64,000 nucleotides of DNA from Diploscapter coronatus (GCA_964036155.1 OZ038423.1:27729249-27793248); one strand, 5' to 3'; shown: positions 12,507 through 27,005, numbered from the stretch's first letter. The notes: a model not told the origin generated them from the letters alone. Program-made: numbers and translations.

Positions 12507-15500
12507 TTAATACTTATTAAGGTCGAGGGACCCGGTCTTTTCAATTCTTGGTAGTTTTTCGAACGATATTCTCCTCGAGTCCGGCTTCTCATGCTTATCG
12601 TGTTTGTCGTGTTTTTCACTCTTTCCATTTTTATCTCCGTTCTTTCCATTCTTGCTGCTGCTTTGTCGACTCGACAGTTTACTGCTTCCAGGGGTGTTTT
12701 TGTCATCGTCAGAGTCATCGTCGAATTTTTTGATCTGAAATTTCATCGTTTCAAAGAGGAGTCCATGAAACGAATTGATTCTCAGATTTTTAGTTGAATA
12801 TGCATTTCCACCTCAGATCTTTAAACAGTTAGGAAAACTTCAAATAAGTTTAAAAGTCGCCACCTCAGACGAGCCGAAAATGCATCTCATAATTTGTTGT
12901 TGGTGCAAGCAAGCTAGACGAAAAACCGCAATCACCTCACTCAAATCAGGATCTTCATGACTGATGAATCTCTTTACGTCTTTTCCGAGGGTTCCGAGTG
13001 AGGCTTGTCTCGATTGTCGCCGCTTCATGCCCGGAGTTCCCTTTTGGGCCTCTTCCAGCTCTCTCAATTCCTTCTTAGCGCTATCTACAATCAAGTTCTT
13101 TGCTTTTCTAAACTTAAATTGAAAATTTCAAGTTCTAGCACTATCAATCAAGAACTATCATAAAATTTGAATAAAAACGGTACCTGGAACAATCAAAGGT
13201 AAAACTCTGTCCATTTGTTTGAGAGCTGTTCGTCGTTCTTCGATTTCGTAGTGAGAAGTGTAGAGCGCTCCGACTAATTCAGTGGTGAAAACGACATCGG
13301 CGTGTTGAGCGATGAGCATTAGCAGAAATACACCATCAATGCCAAGGTACTTTTCGATGAAACAGTCGACTTGAGCTCGGGAATCTGAATTTTTGAAGTT
13401 GAAGAATATTGTAGCTCTCAAAAATTATTCATATTTCAGAGGGTTCTATCAAAAATGATCCTAGTTTTTCTGCGAGAGCAACAATCACTAAAACGTGATG
13501 TTTCAAGAGTATTCCATATTTTGATGAAACTTGTCAAGAATGTGTTGTCAACTTCAGTGACTAAGATTATCAAAAAGTGCATAAAAATAAAAATTGTTTT
13601 TCAAACCTGAATTCGGTTTATCATATGGAGTATCCGCGCACATTTCAAGATGATTCACGATAAAGTGTTCTTTGGTTGGATGGTTGAAGACGCAAAGCAT
13701 CCAGCTTAACAGGTTACACAAAGTGAACGTCGATAGGATTACGTACCTAAAGATTTACATCGTTCGGAAAAATGATACTTCTTACCAGAACCAAAGTAGC
13801 TGGAAAATTCTCTCCAGGAAGATATTCATCAGTAAAACGCATTGGACGGTGAAAGTTTGAATGTTACCCATTTCTCGAACCTAAAATGAAGCTCTTGAAA
13901 TGCGTTATAGGATATTTCGAATTTTGAAACAAATAACTAAACAGTTTATAATATATTTTGAAAGAATACCTCGAAATCGCATAGAGTGACCCTCGGGAAG
14001 ATGCCGTGCTCTTTCCAGGTCAAATTGCTCGTCCACAAAGTCATCCAGACGTCGTACCCAAAATGGGAGCCTCGATCCGGAAGCATGTAACTAAAAATTC
14101 GATCGTCAAAAATCCTATTTTAGAAAGCCTCAAAAGAAAACAAGGGCAGCCTTGATAAAAAACCAAAAAGAAAAATCCATGTGTTGGACTTACTCGTTCA
14201 AAAGCTTCGTTTGCCAAACACAATTTATCAGGAAGGCGATTTTTGCGAGTAAATAGATGAACGTCACATAGTACATCGAATATTTGATGTTGAGAAATCG
14301 AAGTATTTTGTGGGGAACAAGTTTTCTCTGGAATTGAAAATAAAAATCAAAGAAGTTTTTTGAAAAAATTATCACCTTCTTGAGCCTCTTTTGGAATCTT
14401 AGAGCCCCTTGCAAATGAACGGAGAGAGCTCGAATGTTGGCTTTCTTCACCTCTGGAACAGCGTTATTGTCGTCGGAACAGGCGCGCAGAAGTTCGCCGA
14501 CCTGCATTCCTGAAAATCGAACGAGAAAATACGATTTTTAAAACTGTTTTAAAGGAAAGAGAAATACGAAGGAGTTGAAATAAAATGATGGAAGAAATAT
14601 AGACGAAATTAGAAGAGTAATAAATATGGAGGTTTTTGAAACTGATAGTGTATGGCGATACAAATTAAATGAAGGCTAGTAAAAATTAAATTGAATAAGA
14701 CGAACCACTCTGACTCGCAAAATACTTCCAGATAAAACAAGGCAGTTTGAAGCAACAAGCTTCGAATAACAGAAAGAAAGCCATCCATTGATAATAACTG
14801 ACCTAGAAGTCCCTTAAAAATAAAAAAAAAATTCAAAATTTTCCTACTTTTTCGCCTCCCTTCTTCAACTTGTGAACCTTTCTTCCATTCGTGGAAGTTC
14901 CGTTGTTTTTGTCAGTTTCCGGTGATTTTTCAACCGAAATAAAGTCGTCCTCCAAAATAACCTCGTTGTGAAAATGCATTCCGTCGGGGGTTTTAGATTC
15001 GTCTAAAATAGGAGCTAAAAATAAAAAAGAAGAAAATAAAACCTCGTTTAGTTGGAGCAATTTGATTTTGATCATTTTCATCTTCAATAGTCCAAATAGT
15101 CGAAGTGAACGGGACAAAATAGGTCTGTTCCGACCAACAGTACTGCTCGGCGTACTGCAGTTTGAAATTTAGTTGTTTTTTTTTCAAACGAAATTTTAGT
15201 GGATTTTAAAATAACTTTCATCATATCTGCACAAACAGCGGAGCAAAAGTCCTCTCAATAAATGATAGCATTGAAGCTTATTAAAGATAAGATCAAAAGT
15301 GATCTTCTATGAATTACTTCAAATATTTCGGGTTAGTCTATCAAACTAGGAAAGTAAACTAGACAAATAAAATTGGTGAAGCTTATTTTATTTATAAATC
15401 TTTTAAAATTATTATAAAAAAAACCCCAACCTGCGTCCAAGCATTGGTAAAATCTGTTGGTACCATGCATTCTATCGGTTTTCCTCCAAATTGTTTCCAC

Positions 15501-15773
15501 GAAACCAGAACGGCCAAACCGACCAGTAAATTCGTGGTGAAAAACGAGTGAAGAGACGCGATAAGATCTTTCGCGCCCGCCTGAAATGAAAATGATTATT
15601 TTCAAATTCAAACTCCGTATTTATTTTTAAAATGAATGATAAAAGGCGTTAATCGAGAAAAAATGTAAGCTCAATAAACTTTTTGAAGCTTATTATTTTT
15701 TTTTCCAAAAAACATAATAGTTTTCAACCTCATTACTGTAGGGCACCGTATTTAGGACTCGGAATACGAACAT
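12507..15773 (-). CDS. Innexin gap-junction subunit (INX-10-like)
   Basis: About twelve exons run from ATG 15773 ([15 protein letters not shown]) to TAA 12507-12509. Innexin landmarks are clear: TM1 region [20 protein letters not shown] followed by ECMVP; the first extracellular loop with Cys in [35 protein letters not shown] before TM2 (the invariant YYQW motif); cytoplasmic [17 protein letters not shown]3 around [18 protein letters not shown]; the second loop [19 protein letters not shown] with paired Cys; [15 protein letters not shown] before TM4; and [21 protein letters not shown] in the tail. The VHLQGALRF and WKQFGGKP stretches favour the INX-10/INX-11 type. The C-terminal tail is long, acidic then Lys/His/Asp-rich ([10 protein letters not shown]). 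Subunits assemble into gap junctions or hemichannels in the plasma membrane. An exon around 14875-15005 encodes an acidic loop and could be alternatively used. Confidence 0.9.
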
Positions 15774-16399
15774 CTTTCCGGCCTTTCTGGTTTAGTCCCT
15801 GAAATTTGAAAATTTGCATGATTTCAAAGAATATTTGCCGAAAATATGACTCAAAACCAACAAAAAATCAATTTTTCGTGAACTTTGCGAGAACAACGAT
15901 AAAGGGTGATAAAAATTCGTGGAAATCAATTTTCCCCAGACGAAAAACGAAGAATAAAAGCATGAAAGCTTTGGCTGTTATGTCAATACTTCAGGCCCTA
16001 TTCTCCTTTCTCCTTTTCACATTGCTTGTGAGCAACAACGAGGAAATAGCAGGAGAATGGGGGAGAGACGAAAGAAGATGCATAAACGCATCTGGCCTAG
16101 AATTCGTTCTTTTCCAACACTAACAATTTTAGGAAGGTTCAAAAATTAAAGAACCTCTTGCAGAAAAATCTTCTAGTTTTCAATAAAAATACGAGTTTAT
16201 TTATCAAGTAATTGCATTCCAAATTTCAAGGAAGTTTTTGAATTATCAAAGTCATTTGGAAAAATGAAAAGATATTCGAGTAAAGCATGCTACACACACT
16301 GGCTTTTCACTTGAGAATTGAACGAGTTATTTTTTACATTTATTTAAAAAAAAAGAACAATTGAGATAACGAATAACAAAAAGTTAGAAGATCGGAATT
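15774..16399. other. Spacer between rps-25 and the innexin gene
   Basis: About 630 bp between two minus-strand genes. An acceptor-like CAG (near 15800) precedes the innexin ATG, and a minus-strand AATAAA for rps-25 lies near 16340. On the plus strand 15961-16123 a short frame begins MKALAVMSILQALFSFLLF and looks like a signal peptide followed by about 30 residues. It overlaps the innexin 5' region and has no other support, so I do not call it a gene. Confidence 0.4.
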
Positions 16400-17426
16400 T
16401 TACTCGACGATCACGTCGGCTTCCTTCGTGGCGCGAGTATAGACCAGCTGAAATAAGTTATTTTAGTTTTAAAATGTTATCTTCTTTATGATTTTTACAA
16501 AGTTATCACGTTTTACTAGACCCTGCAGGAAAATGTTTGTATATAGTTTTCTTGAAACATATCTCGTTTACAACATTTTTAAAGGATGATTTCAATTGTG
16601 GCTGTAATAAATTAGCGTAGGGGAAAATATTATAATTTACCCACTAGTTAAAACGTATTTAAAAATATCATGATGGATGATTACCAACTAAAATCTATTT
16701 AATGAAATTTTATACCTGTCCTCCGTGGTGGACGATGCACTTGACGAGCCCCTTGGCCTGCAGCTCCTTGAGGCCGGCCTTGGCGAGCGAGGCGCGCACC
16801 TTCAGACGCTCCGACACCACCGACGGCGTGATCAACTTGTACGTAATCACCTGAAAAATGACAAGTTTTATCGAAGCAAAGAAATTTTGAGAACTGTTGA
16901 AAATGTCTTTTCTAGTACAAATTCTAACTTTCTGGAACAGCGAATTTTGGAAATTTTTGAAGTAGAATCATCTTTTTGGAAAAAAAACGACTTACTTCCT
17001 TGTAGAGCTTGTCGTAGGTGGCCTGGTCGAAGAGAACCATGTTGTTCAACTTGTCACGGACCTGAAAATTAAGTGTTAAAAATTCTTCCAAGTCCAAGCT
17101 TTTTCCCAATTCGATTCTTTTTGTATTATTCACAAGGGAGTTCAATTTCATCAAAATTTCTTTTCAAGCTTTTCTAGAATTCACTAAAATTCATCTAGCT
17201 TTTCTTCTTGCAGGTTATGAGATTTTTAAACGTTTCATAATATATCATACTTCATCTCTAAATTTTTTTCAAAGTTTTCAATCCTCGATTTAAAAAGATT
17301 TTTTTCGCTGACCTTTCCCTTGGACCACTTCTTCTTCTTGGCCTTGCCTCCGGATCCCTCCTTCTTCTTCGCGGGGGCCGCTTTGCCGCCTTTCGGGTCT
17401 GCTTTCTTCGATGACTTAGGCGGCAT
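16400..17426 (-). CDS. rps-25: 40S ribosomal protein eS25
   Basis: Four exons at 17313-17426, 16996-17061, 16716-16850 and 16400-16447 join without frame conflict into 120 residues. The first exon encodes a Lys-rich tail ([20 protein letters not shown]) ending KKKKWSKGK. Then come [20 protein letters not shown], a segment beginning [20 protein letters not shown], and [15 protein letters not shown] at the C-terminus, essentially the canonical nematode RPS-25 sequence. Acceptor GTTGCAG lies 7 nt upstream of the ATG, as expected for an SL1 trans-spliced ribosomal gene. It is divergently arranged with gex-3. Confidence 0.97.
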
Positions 17427-18170
17427 ATTTACCTGCAACAAAATGTTTAAATTTGAAAAATCATATAAAAAAAAAAACAAAAAATTTAACTCGAGTTGAA
17501 AGATCACGAAGAAAACAAAGGAGTTGGGATTTTAGTCAACAACAATAGAGATTAATTATTAGGATATAATTAACTCGTTAATTACCTTTAATTATCTCAA
17601 AATTTTGAAGAAGTTTACTTTTGAAATATGGAAAACTCGACACGTTTTCGAAGTGAATTTGAAAGAAAACGAGTGAAAATAGAAGAAATAAAGGTAGAGG
17701 GTAGTTAGCAGAGCAATTACCCACTTAATTAGTGATAATTAACGACAACTATCAATGGAAAATCAAGAACTTCAAACGAAAATCGAGAGGAGACTCCTAA
17801 AATTCTCTCGCTACGATACATCGCGTCCTGCATTTAGCCCGTTATTTTGAGTCAAATTGTGTTGGCCGAAAATAAACTCGATGAAGCATCAATTTGAAGT
17901 TTCTCGGGATTTTACGGCCTTTTGATGGGATTTTTGGATTTCGGAGTTTTTCTAAGCTCTCGGGATGACATTTTGGGTCTCTGACGTCGACAACAAATAT
18001 TGTCATGGTCTATTGCTGTATCGAAATATCGATTTTCCTTTCTTCCATAATTTTTTTTTGAAACTTCGGCATTTGATGCCCGATTTCTTGATTTATTTTT
18101 CAGGAAGAAGCGGGTTTTGACGGGGAAAACTGGAATTCGGGAATTTTAATCGGATAAAATTCCGGCAAAA
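17427..18170. promoter_or_regulatory. Bidirectional promoter region of rps-25 and gex-3
   Basis: The 744 bp between two outward-facing start codons hold no gene. It contains repeated TTAATTA-type AT-rich words (17540-17600 and 17720-17760) and a more GC-rich patch near 17820-17840. A TTTTTCAG acceptor near 18103 precedes the gex-3 5' leader. Shared promoter use is inferred from layout only. Confidence 0.5.
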
Positions 18171-21100
18171 ATGGCATTCAAAATGGATGCGAGCCAGCTG
18201 AAAATCGCCGAGAAGTTGATCATTCTGAACGATCGAGCGGCCGGCATGCTCACGAGGATTTACAACATCAAGAAGGCTTGTGCGGGTCGGTTTTTGAAAT
18301 TCTAGTTGTTTTTCTTAAATTTATCCTACTTTAACGAAAAATCTACGGTTGAACGGGCTTCTGGAAAAGCTTATGTAGTTTTTTTGAAACATAGTATAGT
18401 GAGAAATTTTACAAGGTATCTATGAAAATTGATTTTAAAAAATTCGCCTGGATTTTTAAAGAGTCCCTGTCGTAATATGATCAAAATGGCTAGATCTCTC
18501 GAATTTTTATGATTTCGTTGAAATATTTACTTTTTGAAGGGGAAAATTTCAGACCCGAAATCGAAGCCGGCGTTTCTGAGCGACAAACAGATGGAGGGCG
18601 CCATCAAGCACATCGTCAGGAAGTTCCCGGTTGTGGATACGAGATCAAACTCGGTATTTTTGTTTAAATTAAAATATTCATTTTATACTTTTATTTTCTT
18701 TGAAATTTATAATAAAAAACGATGATTTATTCTTGACAGAAATGATCCAAAAATGTAACTTTTTACTGGAAATTCTGGTAATGAAGATGTATTTTTCAGT
18801 CCACTTTCCAATACGTCCAGTCGATGAAGCAAGACATCATCAAGTCGCTGTCCCTGTACTACTACACATTCGCTGATTTGCTCGAATTGAAGGACCACAT
18901 CGTTCAGCTCCTGACAAATATGGACGCCTGTCAGTGTCATTTGGATATCGTAAGTTTTTTCAATTCATTTTTGAAATAAGTTTTACAAAATATACAAATT
19001 TATTGATATTATCAACTTGTTAGTTTCAGTATTTTGAAGGTGCTTATAAAAGAAAAAGATCAAGTTCGATTTATTTTTAAAATAAGCTTTGCAAAATCGG
19101 CAGTTTTTACAATGATTATATCAACTCTATTGAAAGAGTATGAAGTGCACAGAAATTGAAAAAAAGTCAATAAAGACTTTTCAGAGTCTCAATTTCGACC
19201 TAACTGCTGGCTACCTGAATCTGGTCGTGAATCTCATCACCTTGATGATTCTTCTTTCAAGAGTCGAGGATAGGAAAGCTGTTTTGGGTGATTTCTTTCC
19301 AAAAATTGAATGTATTTCCCCCAAATTGGGAAGAAAGTGCAAATTTTGGTGGAAAATCGCCAGTATATAATAAAATATTTTTAGGTCTTTTCAACGCGGC
19401 CTACGACTTGCAAAATGGTCAGAGCGAGGCTTCATTCCCAAGATTGGGGCAGATGATTCTCGATTACGAACAGCCGTTGAAGAAGCTCCATGAGGATTTG
19501 AGTCCGCTGAATCGGGTATTTTTTACTTTCTAGATTTTTAAAAATATTCTTTACAAAGCCATTTTTACAGAAGAATAGAAAAACAACAAAAAATTTTCTA
19601 GCTAATTTTCTCGGCTCTGACCTCCCTGGCGAAAGTGTATATGCGGCGAAATGTTACGGCGGACTTTTGGAGAAAATCGAACATTTTCTCGATGACCGTC
19701 TCACCACAGCAGATTCTCTACGCCGCTCAAACGGATACGGTAATTTTTAAATTTATTCTTTTTTATCTTCATTTTTCTTGAAAATTTGATTTTCAGATGA
19801 CCTGCGAGTACCTGTCTTTGGATGTCATGGACAGATGGGTTATGTGTAGGTTTCAGGATTTTTATAAATAACTCAAACTTTGTCTTGAAACAACCTGGCC
19901 TTGAGATTCGTAGCCATTATTCTCGAAAACATAAAAGAATTCTCTTGATATACCTCAAAAGGTCGTATATGCTCACTGAGCTTATCCGTTTAGTTTTTAA
20001 ATGGATCGTGCATCAATATGAAATAAAAGAATCCTTTCAGTATGTTCCACAATTTGCCACACTACGCTTCTGACCAATCAGGTCATTCACCACCTTTGGC
20101 AGTCCAGTCTTCAAATGGGTCTTTGCATTCGACTCTTCAGGGATGAGGTTGCAAATTTAGCAGATTTCCTTCAAAATACAGCATAGAGAAATTCTTTCAA
20201 ATCTGCACCAGTAATTTAGATTATTCAGATTTTGTTTTCTTTATCAACCATCTTTCTTCAAACCTGTTGAAATTTGCCTAGAATTCAAAATTTTAATTCA
20301 TTTTTTCCGATTTTCCAGATTTTCTCGGTTCACTCTGAAACCCAGCAATTTCTGGAATCTTTCAAAGGGAACAACAAGCGAGTGCAAGACGTCAAGGACT
20401 GTTATTCAATTGCTCTCCAGACTTGGTAGAGATATTTTTTTGAGAATAAGTCAAACATATTTTTGAAAGCTAGAAATTTGATCAAAAATCAGCTTTATAA
20501 AATTTTCTTTAAGATAAAGCACTTTAAAACTATTTCCTACAGATTTTTAAGAAATCTGCTTTTATACTATTTCTAGAAACGTATTTATTTTCAGTGCCAC
20601 AGTTCACGCCGACAGAAGAAGATACTTGAGATCTGCCTTGAAAGAGCTCGTCCTGTTGATGAAGGATCAGCCCGGTTTGCTCGGACCCAAAATCCTCTTC
20701 GTTTGGATGGCTCTGTCTTATAGCAGAGATGAGGTGGGTTATTTCCCTGAGAGACTGAAAAAGAAATCCTTTTTTTTTTTTTTTTTAAATTGCATGTTTT
20801 ACTCCTTTGAGACTTATTATTTATTTTTGATCTTTGAACAAGATAATGAGCTACTATTGTCTCTTTAAAAATCGTCTCCTCTAGGATTCCTTTGAAACTT
20901 ATGAAAACGCTTGTTTAAATTTAGGTAGTCTGGCTGCTGAGACATATCAACGAATGGCCATCGTCAAATAAGAAAGGACATAAACAGGTTATTTTTAGGA
21001 TTATTTTTATTTTATTGTTTTTCATGACTAGCTTGAAATTTCGAGTGAAAATGACTTATTTCATGAGATTTTGAAGCCTACGTAAACTAATAAATTAGTT

Positions 21101-24100
21101 TTTGTTCATCTTTCCGCCTTGCACATCAACTTTTCATGATACTTTCCAATTTATGATTAATCTGAACCTTTTATTAGACTTAATAAGTAATCTTCTACAG
21201 CTCTACTACTCTAGAACGAAATTTTGGGAATATTTTGAATTCGAAGAAAATGAAACATTTGCAGACGGACGAGCTCGGCGACCGCCAGCTTCCCGAACTG
21301 TTGCATTTCATGTTGGAGCTGAGAGAGCTCGTCTTCAAGCACAAGGGTGTCATCGATCGATATTATACTCAGGTTGAAGAATTTTTCAAAAAACTAGATA
21401 GTTCAAAATATCAATTTTCAAACTCACTTATTATCAGAAGTGGTTTTTCTTCACAAATTTTGAAAAGAAAACTCATAAAATTGGTTCTTTTATAAGTTCT
21501 CAAAACTTTCAAGTAAACGATGAAAACTCATCTTATAGTGCTACGTCACTGTGGATGGTTCTGAAAAAAATAAGAAATTTGACAATGAATAATTTTTCAG
21601 TATGTCAACAGTTACGATGCCATCGTAACAGCGGAACTGATTAGCAAGGTTATTTTCACTTTTCCCCAGAAAATTTTCGAATTTCTTTTCAGCTTCGAGA
21701 TGTGCCAGAGGACGATGCGATTCTGTTGAGGGACTTTGCAGCGAACATCGGCAACATCAATTCCGACACCAACTTCTCGGCTCTCAGAATGGATTGGGCC
21801 AGGGTTCAGGTTCGTTAGCTTTAACTATTTTGACATCTCGCCAATTATCCTAATGCAAATCTTTAAAACATTTACTTTGAAGATCATTTGAAACCTATTT
21901 CAACGTCTACACTTATCATGCATTTCTCGCTTCTCCTATTTCAATGTCAATTCTTTCTGAAACTTATCTGAAGGAAAGATGTTTTATCTAAAAATAAAAA
22001 TTTCAGGCCCGAACTTCCATGGCCAGATACCAATTTCAACTGCAGCAGAACGAGAAGTTCGCGGTGCAAATGAACACGACCGTCTTCCATCTGAAAATGA
22101 TCGACCACCAGGAAGAATTACTCAGGGAGACCAGCGATTTGAGCATTTATTGGTAAATTTTTATTCTTCCGATTTTTTATTTTATTTTTAAAAATTTCAG
22201 CTTCTATAACAGACTCATGGAATTGCAATGGGCAGGCTGTTTGCAGCTACCGGCGCAGTGCAGGTTATTTTTATCCGCGTTTTCATCAAAATCAAGCATG
22301 CAATATTTGAAGAGAAATGGACACTTTATCAAATCTTTCTGAATATACCTTAAAAACTTTAAAGAGGCATGATTTTTTTTTTAATTTATAGAAAGTCCAG
22401 TGCCCGAATCCACAAAACTCTCGGAGCCCTTCCTATAAGAAGGTTTCGGAGGTTCTAAGAGTTTCGTGGGTCCGAACACAGTACATTTAACAACTCGAAA
22501 TGAACCGATATTTTATATAGGGTTTTTGAAATATTTTTTCAGATATTCCCTCTCGTTTGCAAGAATTTGCTCCCACTTTCCCTCGGCCCTTCATAACATG
22601 TGTCCTGAAGAAAAGAGCTACGTTATTGAGAAGGTGAGGATTTTTCTTTCATTTTAATTTTTGAAGGTATTCACTTGTACATTATCGTTCTTTACTTTCA
22701 CAAAATTGTTTAATAGATTTGTAAAGTAATCAATTCAATTCAAACATATAAACTAAATCACGAATTTTATCTTTCAACATTACAAGTGTTTGAAACATAA
22801 CATTATCATTTTCGATAGTCTCCATTTTAAAGGAAGTAATTGTTTTTAGTTAGCCATTTACCACTATGCTCACATTACTTTGGAATTCTTATTTTTAATT
22901 TGGAGATTACTTGAAACTATATAACCATTTTTCTAAAGAATTTAGAAGTTTCTTTTATTTCAGTCCCTCGGAATGTGCAATTTGGTGCTGGAGGACGTGT
23001 GTCGAGCGACTGGCGAATTTCTCGCGAAATTGTGTGCCTCCGAATTGGCTCTATCGGAACAGACCTCTCCTGGGACGGTAAAAATTAAAATAAGCAAAAA
23101 ACTTTCCCGCCCTCTTTTCTCAAAATAAAATAAGAAACTTCAATTTTTGTATCAAATAAATCTTAAAATATGATAATTTTCATTTTATGTTTAAAAATCT
23201 AATTTTTCAGATCGCTGAAAACTTCCGCAAGCAGCTGCAAATCAACCAGAAGGGCAAGAACCAGTCGATCAAAGAGGTCTTCCAACCGGCTGGGGAAGAG
23301 AGTCACAGAGTCGATAGGCTCAATTTGACTTACGAGGACAAGTTACAGACTACTCTGAGTAGGTTTTTTTTTCTCTTAGTTTTTATTTAAATATGTTACA
23401 AAGAGATTTAGTTTGACTGAATTGGATGGAATTTTAATGGGTATGGAACAGTCGCCATTAAAATGATTTTTAAAATTTTTAGTAAGCATCAGAAAAAAAA
23501 TAATTTCTCTATGAATGAGATGTTTTGAGATTCAGCTTCATCTTTACGAAATTTTTTTTGAATAGGTTTCAAAAAGAACTGAAATTGCAATGACAAGCAA
23601 GAAATACGATATGTTGTTAGAGCCGTACTATTGTAAAAATCCACTTTTTCAGTGGAACTCTGCGCTGCAGTTTCGATGAATCGTCAAATTGTCGTGGCTG
23701 ATCATATTTTCGCTCCGAGAGAATACCTCTGCCAGCATCTGGAGCTGAAATTCGTCGACCTACTTCATGAAATGCTCTTCTCAGGTTATTTTTAAATTGT
23801 TTTCCTTATTTTCAAAATTCCTGTAAATTTCGACGATCTATTTTATGGACAGAAGTAGAAGAGAAGCAATATCCAAACTCCATGAGATGAGGATAAAATA
23901 TTGACATTTTGATAATGGTATCTATCATTTGAAAGTATTTGTAAGTTTCAAGAATCGCGTGAAAAGAAAATTCACACAAACTATTGATAGAATAATTGCA
24001 ACAATCAATAAACATTCTAATTTAAAAATTTCAGGAAGTAACGGAATCAACCCGCCCCTTCCCCGTCGACCTTCGGAAATGTTGATGGCTCTTCAGGCCT

Positions 24101-27005
24101 ATATGACAGTGCTCCAGAATGCGGATACTTGCGGTATTTAAATATTCTAATTTTGAAGAGGACTGCAGTAATTACAGTAACCCTGGACATAACTCGGCTG
24201 TTCAACAGCGCCCTGCTACAACAAACTCAGGGGCTCGACTCGAGAAATAAGGAAACGCTAACCGCGCTTTACACAAAATGGTTAGATTTTGAGAATATTA
24301 TGCCATCACCTTTGACAATTTTCCTCTCAAATTTCTACATAATTTGGAATGTTTTTGAAACGTACTTCAAAGTCATTTCAAGTTATTCTTCTTGATGTTT
24401 CTCACAACATTTTAGAAATGATTATTGAGAGTTTTTTTTCGAATAAATGATAATTTTGGAACCTATGAAATTTGAAAAGTTTTAAATTTAAGGTATTTGG
24501 AAGTTCTCCTTCGAAAAGCCTCCACAGGTCATATGGTCTGGAGCGATCATTTGAAGGCGATGGTTTCCAGTGCGACTGAGCCTCTGCCCTTCTTTCCGGA
24601 ACAATATTCCGATCCTCTGGGTAAATTTTTGAAATTAAGAAATTTAAAATAATTCAAGGAAATATATAAACTTGAAAAGGAAAACTTCCTATTTTTTCCA
24701 AGAAAAGGTGAAGAAGACATAATTTAGAACAACTCGAAAATGCGTTTTCTGAAAATACTATTTTCTGAGAAATTCGAATTTTCAGAACTCCGTTGCCTCG
24801 CTCAAATTATCGGTCCTTACGGAGTCAAATACCTATCGGAACGACTCATTTGGCATGTGGCCAGTCAAATCAATGAACTGAATAAGGTTAGTTAGTTAGG
24901 AGATAGTTAGGGTAATTATCTTAATTTCAGATTGTCCTAGCCTACAAAGAACCTCTGCAAACAGCAAGGACGAAATTCGACCAGGCAGATATGATGCGAG
25001 AGGTGCTAAATCTGCTGAGCCAGGAGTCGAAGGATAAGAAGGTTGGTAACGTGCATTTGCATTGATTTATTGATGGCTAGCCAATTTTGAAGTATGGGAT
25101 AAATTTATGAGAGTTTTGAAATTTACAAAAACTCAATTTCTACAATTTCAGAGTCAGCCCGGCTCGAGTAGCGCTGCGGACGCGATTTTGCAGAGGACGA
25201 TCATCATCGGGCAAATCTGCAGTTTTCGAGACGCACTGCACTCCGCGTTGAGACAGGTTTGAATTTTAGAAAAATATAAATATCGATTTTTCATGTATTG
25301 GTTTTTTCTTCAAATTAGTTGATCCCTCAGGGGTTTATTTTTACTCAAGTTTGTTGATTTTTGAATTTTCAGGTAATCGCCCAAAGACTGCCATTCCTCC
25401 AAGCCTCCTTCAACAACCTGTACGAGAGTTTGGACGATGTGGGGAAAGTTGTGAGTTATTTGAATTTCGTTATGATGCGCTGGCTAAATCTAAAAGAAAT
25501 TCGATGTTGTTATTTTGTAAATTTTATGAAACCTAATCAAGTCATTGATTTTGTAACGCTCTTCCTTTGACTAAATATCTCATAAAATATACCAAATTTA
25601 GCATTCAAGTGATACTCATTTCGAGTAATTCTTTCAAGAGAATGAGTCTATTTCCTTTTCTAGGCGATTGGCGAACTAAGCGCTGCAATGGGTGTTTGTG
25701 GTCCGGTGGATATCGCGCTGGCCAACGCGGTCCAGCATCAGAATTCTCAGGTTTGATATTATCGAAGTTCTTGGCAAAAATGCCCGAAATGTGGGAGACA
25801 TAATTGAAATAGCGAACGGTCGAAATACGCTTCCTCGAACCTTTTTTCTTTTAATCTTTCTATTCATCTTCTAACTAAACCTTCATTCTGCCACTTTGCT
25901 TACTACAAATTCTAAAGTTGACTCGAAGTAATAGAGTTTAGCGATTTCAGACCAACCCTGAAGAACACTATTTGTTGAGCTGTCTCTTGCTGGTCGCGAT
26001 CTCAATTTGCCTGCCCAGATTGGCCGTCAATCCGTTGAGTGCCTACAAGCCGAGTATCAAAGGTTTGGATTTCTTTTTTAATTTTGTTGAATAGGCTAAA
26101 ATTCTGTTCTTAACTGAATATTCGACATTGCGATTTTAAATAAGGGAATTCGGAAATCTATCACATTTTTAAAGGAAAAAACGCTTGTGAAATGTCTCAA
26201 AGTTATCATTTTATGATTCTTCGTAATAACTTGAATTTCAGCCTCGCTCAATAATTCTCATTGCATCCCCGTAGCGGTGAACACGATGGCCGGCGCGCTC
26301 TTTCACTTGCACAACCGGAACGACACTCAGATGAGGATGAAGGAGTTCTTGGCGGTGAGGAAAAATGATATTATTTTTGAAAAGATTTTTTTTTCTAGAA
26401 AAGAGTTCATATCTTGAAAAGACCTTTCTGTGAATATAGATTTTCTCATGAAATTGCGATTAAAAAAGATTGAATTTTATGATTTTAGTTGGCATCTTCC
26501 TGCATCTTGAGAATGGCGCAAGAAGCTGACGGTCGAGAAGAAATGATCCAGAACCAGGCGATGCTTTACGTTATTTTGGAAAAGGTTAGATTTTCGTCAT
26601 TTTTACAACATCGTAGGAATCCTCGAAGGTAATTACAGTTGGATTTATAAGTTGATTGAAACGTAACAAACTTATTTTATTTACTTTTTTTTGGATAATT
26701 TGGGATGAAACTACGATATTGTATGCACACGCTAACATTTTGATATGAACATCGATTGAAACCTTTAAAAATAATAATAGCCCATTTGTTATTATCCGAG
26801 ATTCTGTTGAGGTCATCAAATATTCGTTTTCACGGGAAATATGAGAATGAAATTGGACTTATCTGAAAATTATTTTCAGCTGGTCCAGGGCAGTTCGTGG
26901 TTGACTTTGGATATTTTGGAGGACTGTTTCCCTTACTCTCTAATCAGAACCGCCTACCAACAGGCTTACGAAATCGATGCTCAGCCCCAAGGGGAATCTA
27001 AATAA
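18171..27005 (+). CDS. gex-3: GEX-3 / NCKAP1 (HEM family), WAVE regulatory complex
   Basis: More than twenty exons join from ATG 18171 ([20 protein letters not shown]) to TAA 27003-27005, giving about 1,100 residues, the normal length for NCKAP1/HEM proteins. Diagnostic stretches include [19 protein letters not shown] at the start, [82 protein letters not shown], and the C-terminal [19 protein letters not shown]. The protein is an all-helical scaffold that, with Sra1/GEX-2, Abi, HSPC300 and WAVE, relays Rac to Arp2/3 actin nucleation, acting in morphogenesis and cell migration. Introns vary from short to several hundred bp; one holds a foldback element. The model is fully open with no sign of decay. 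Confidence 0.94.
22403..22476. repeat. Short foldback element in a gex-3 intron
   Basis: Two imperfect inverted arms, CCACAAAACTCT on the left and AGAGTTTCGTGG on the right, enclose a second pairing GCCCTTC/GAAGGTTTC around a small loop. The run differs in GC content from the surrounding intron and may be a short MITE relic. No target duplication could be fixed. Confidence 0.4.

Noticed and set aside
15961..16123. Short plus-strand frame with signal-peptide-like start
   Set aside because: Overlaps the 5' region of the innexin gene, has no further exons and no family resemblance.
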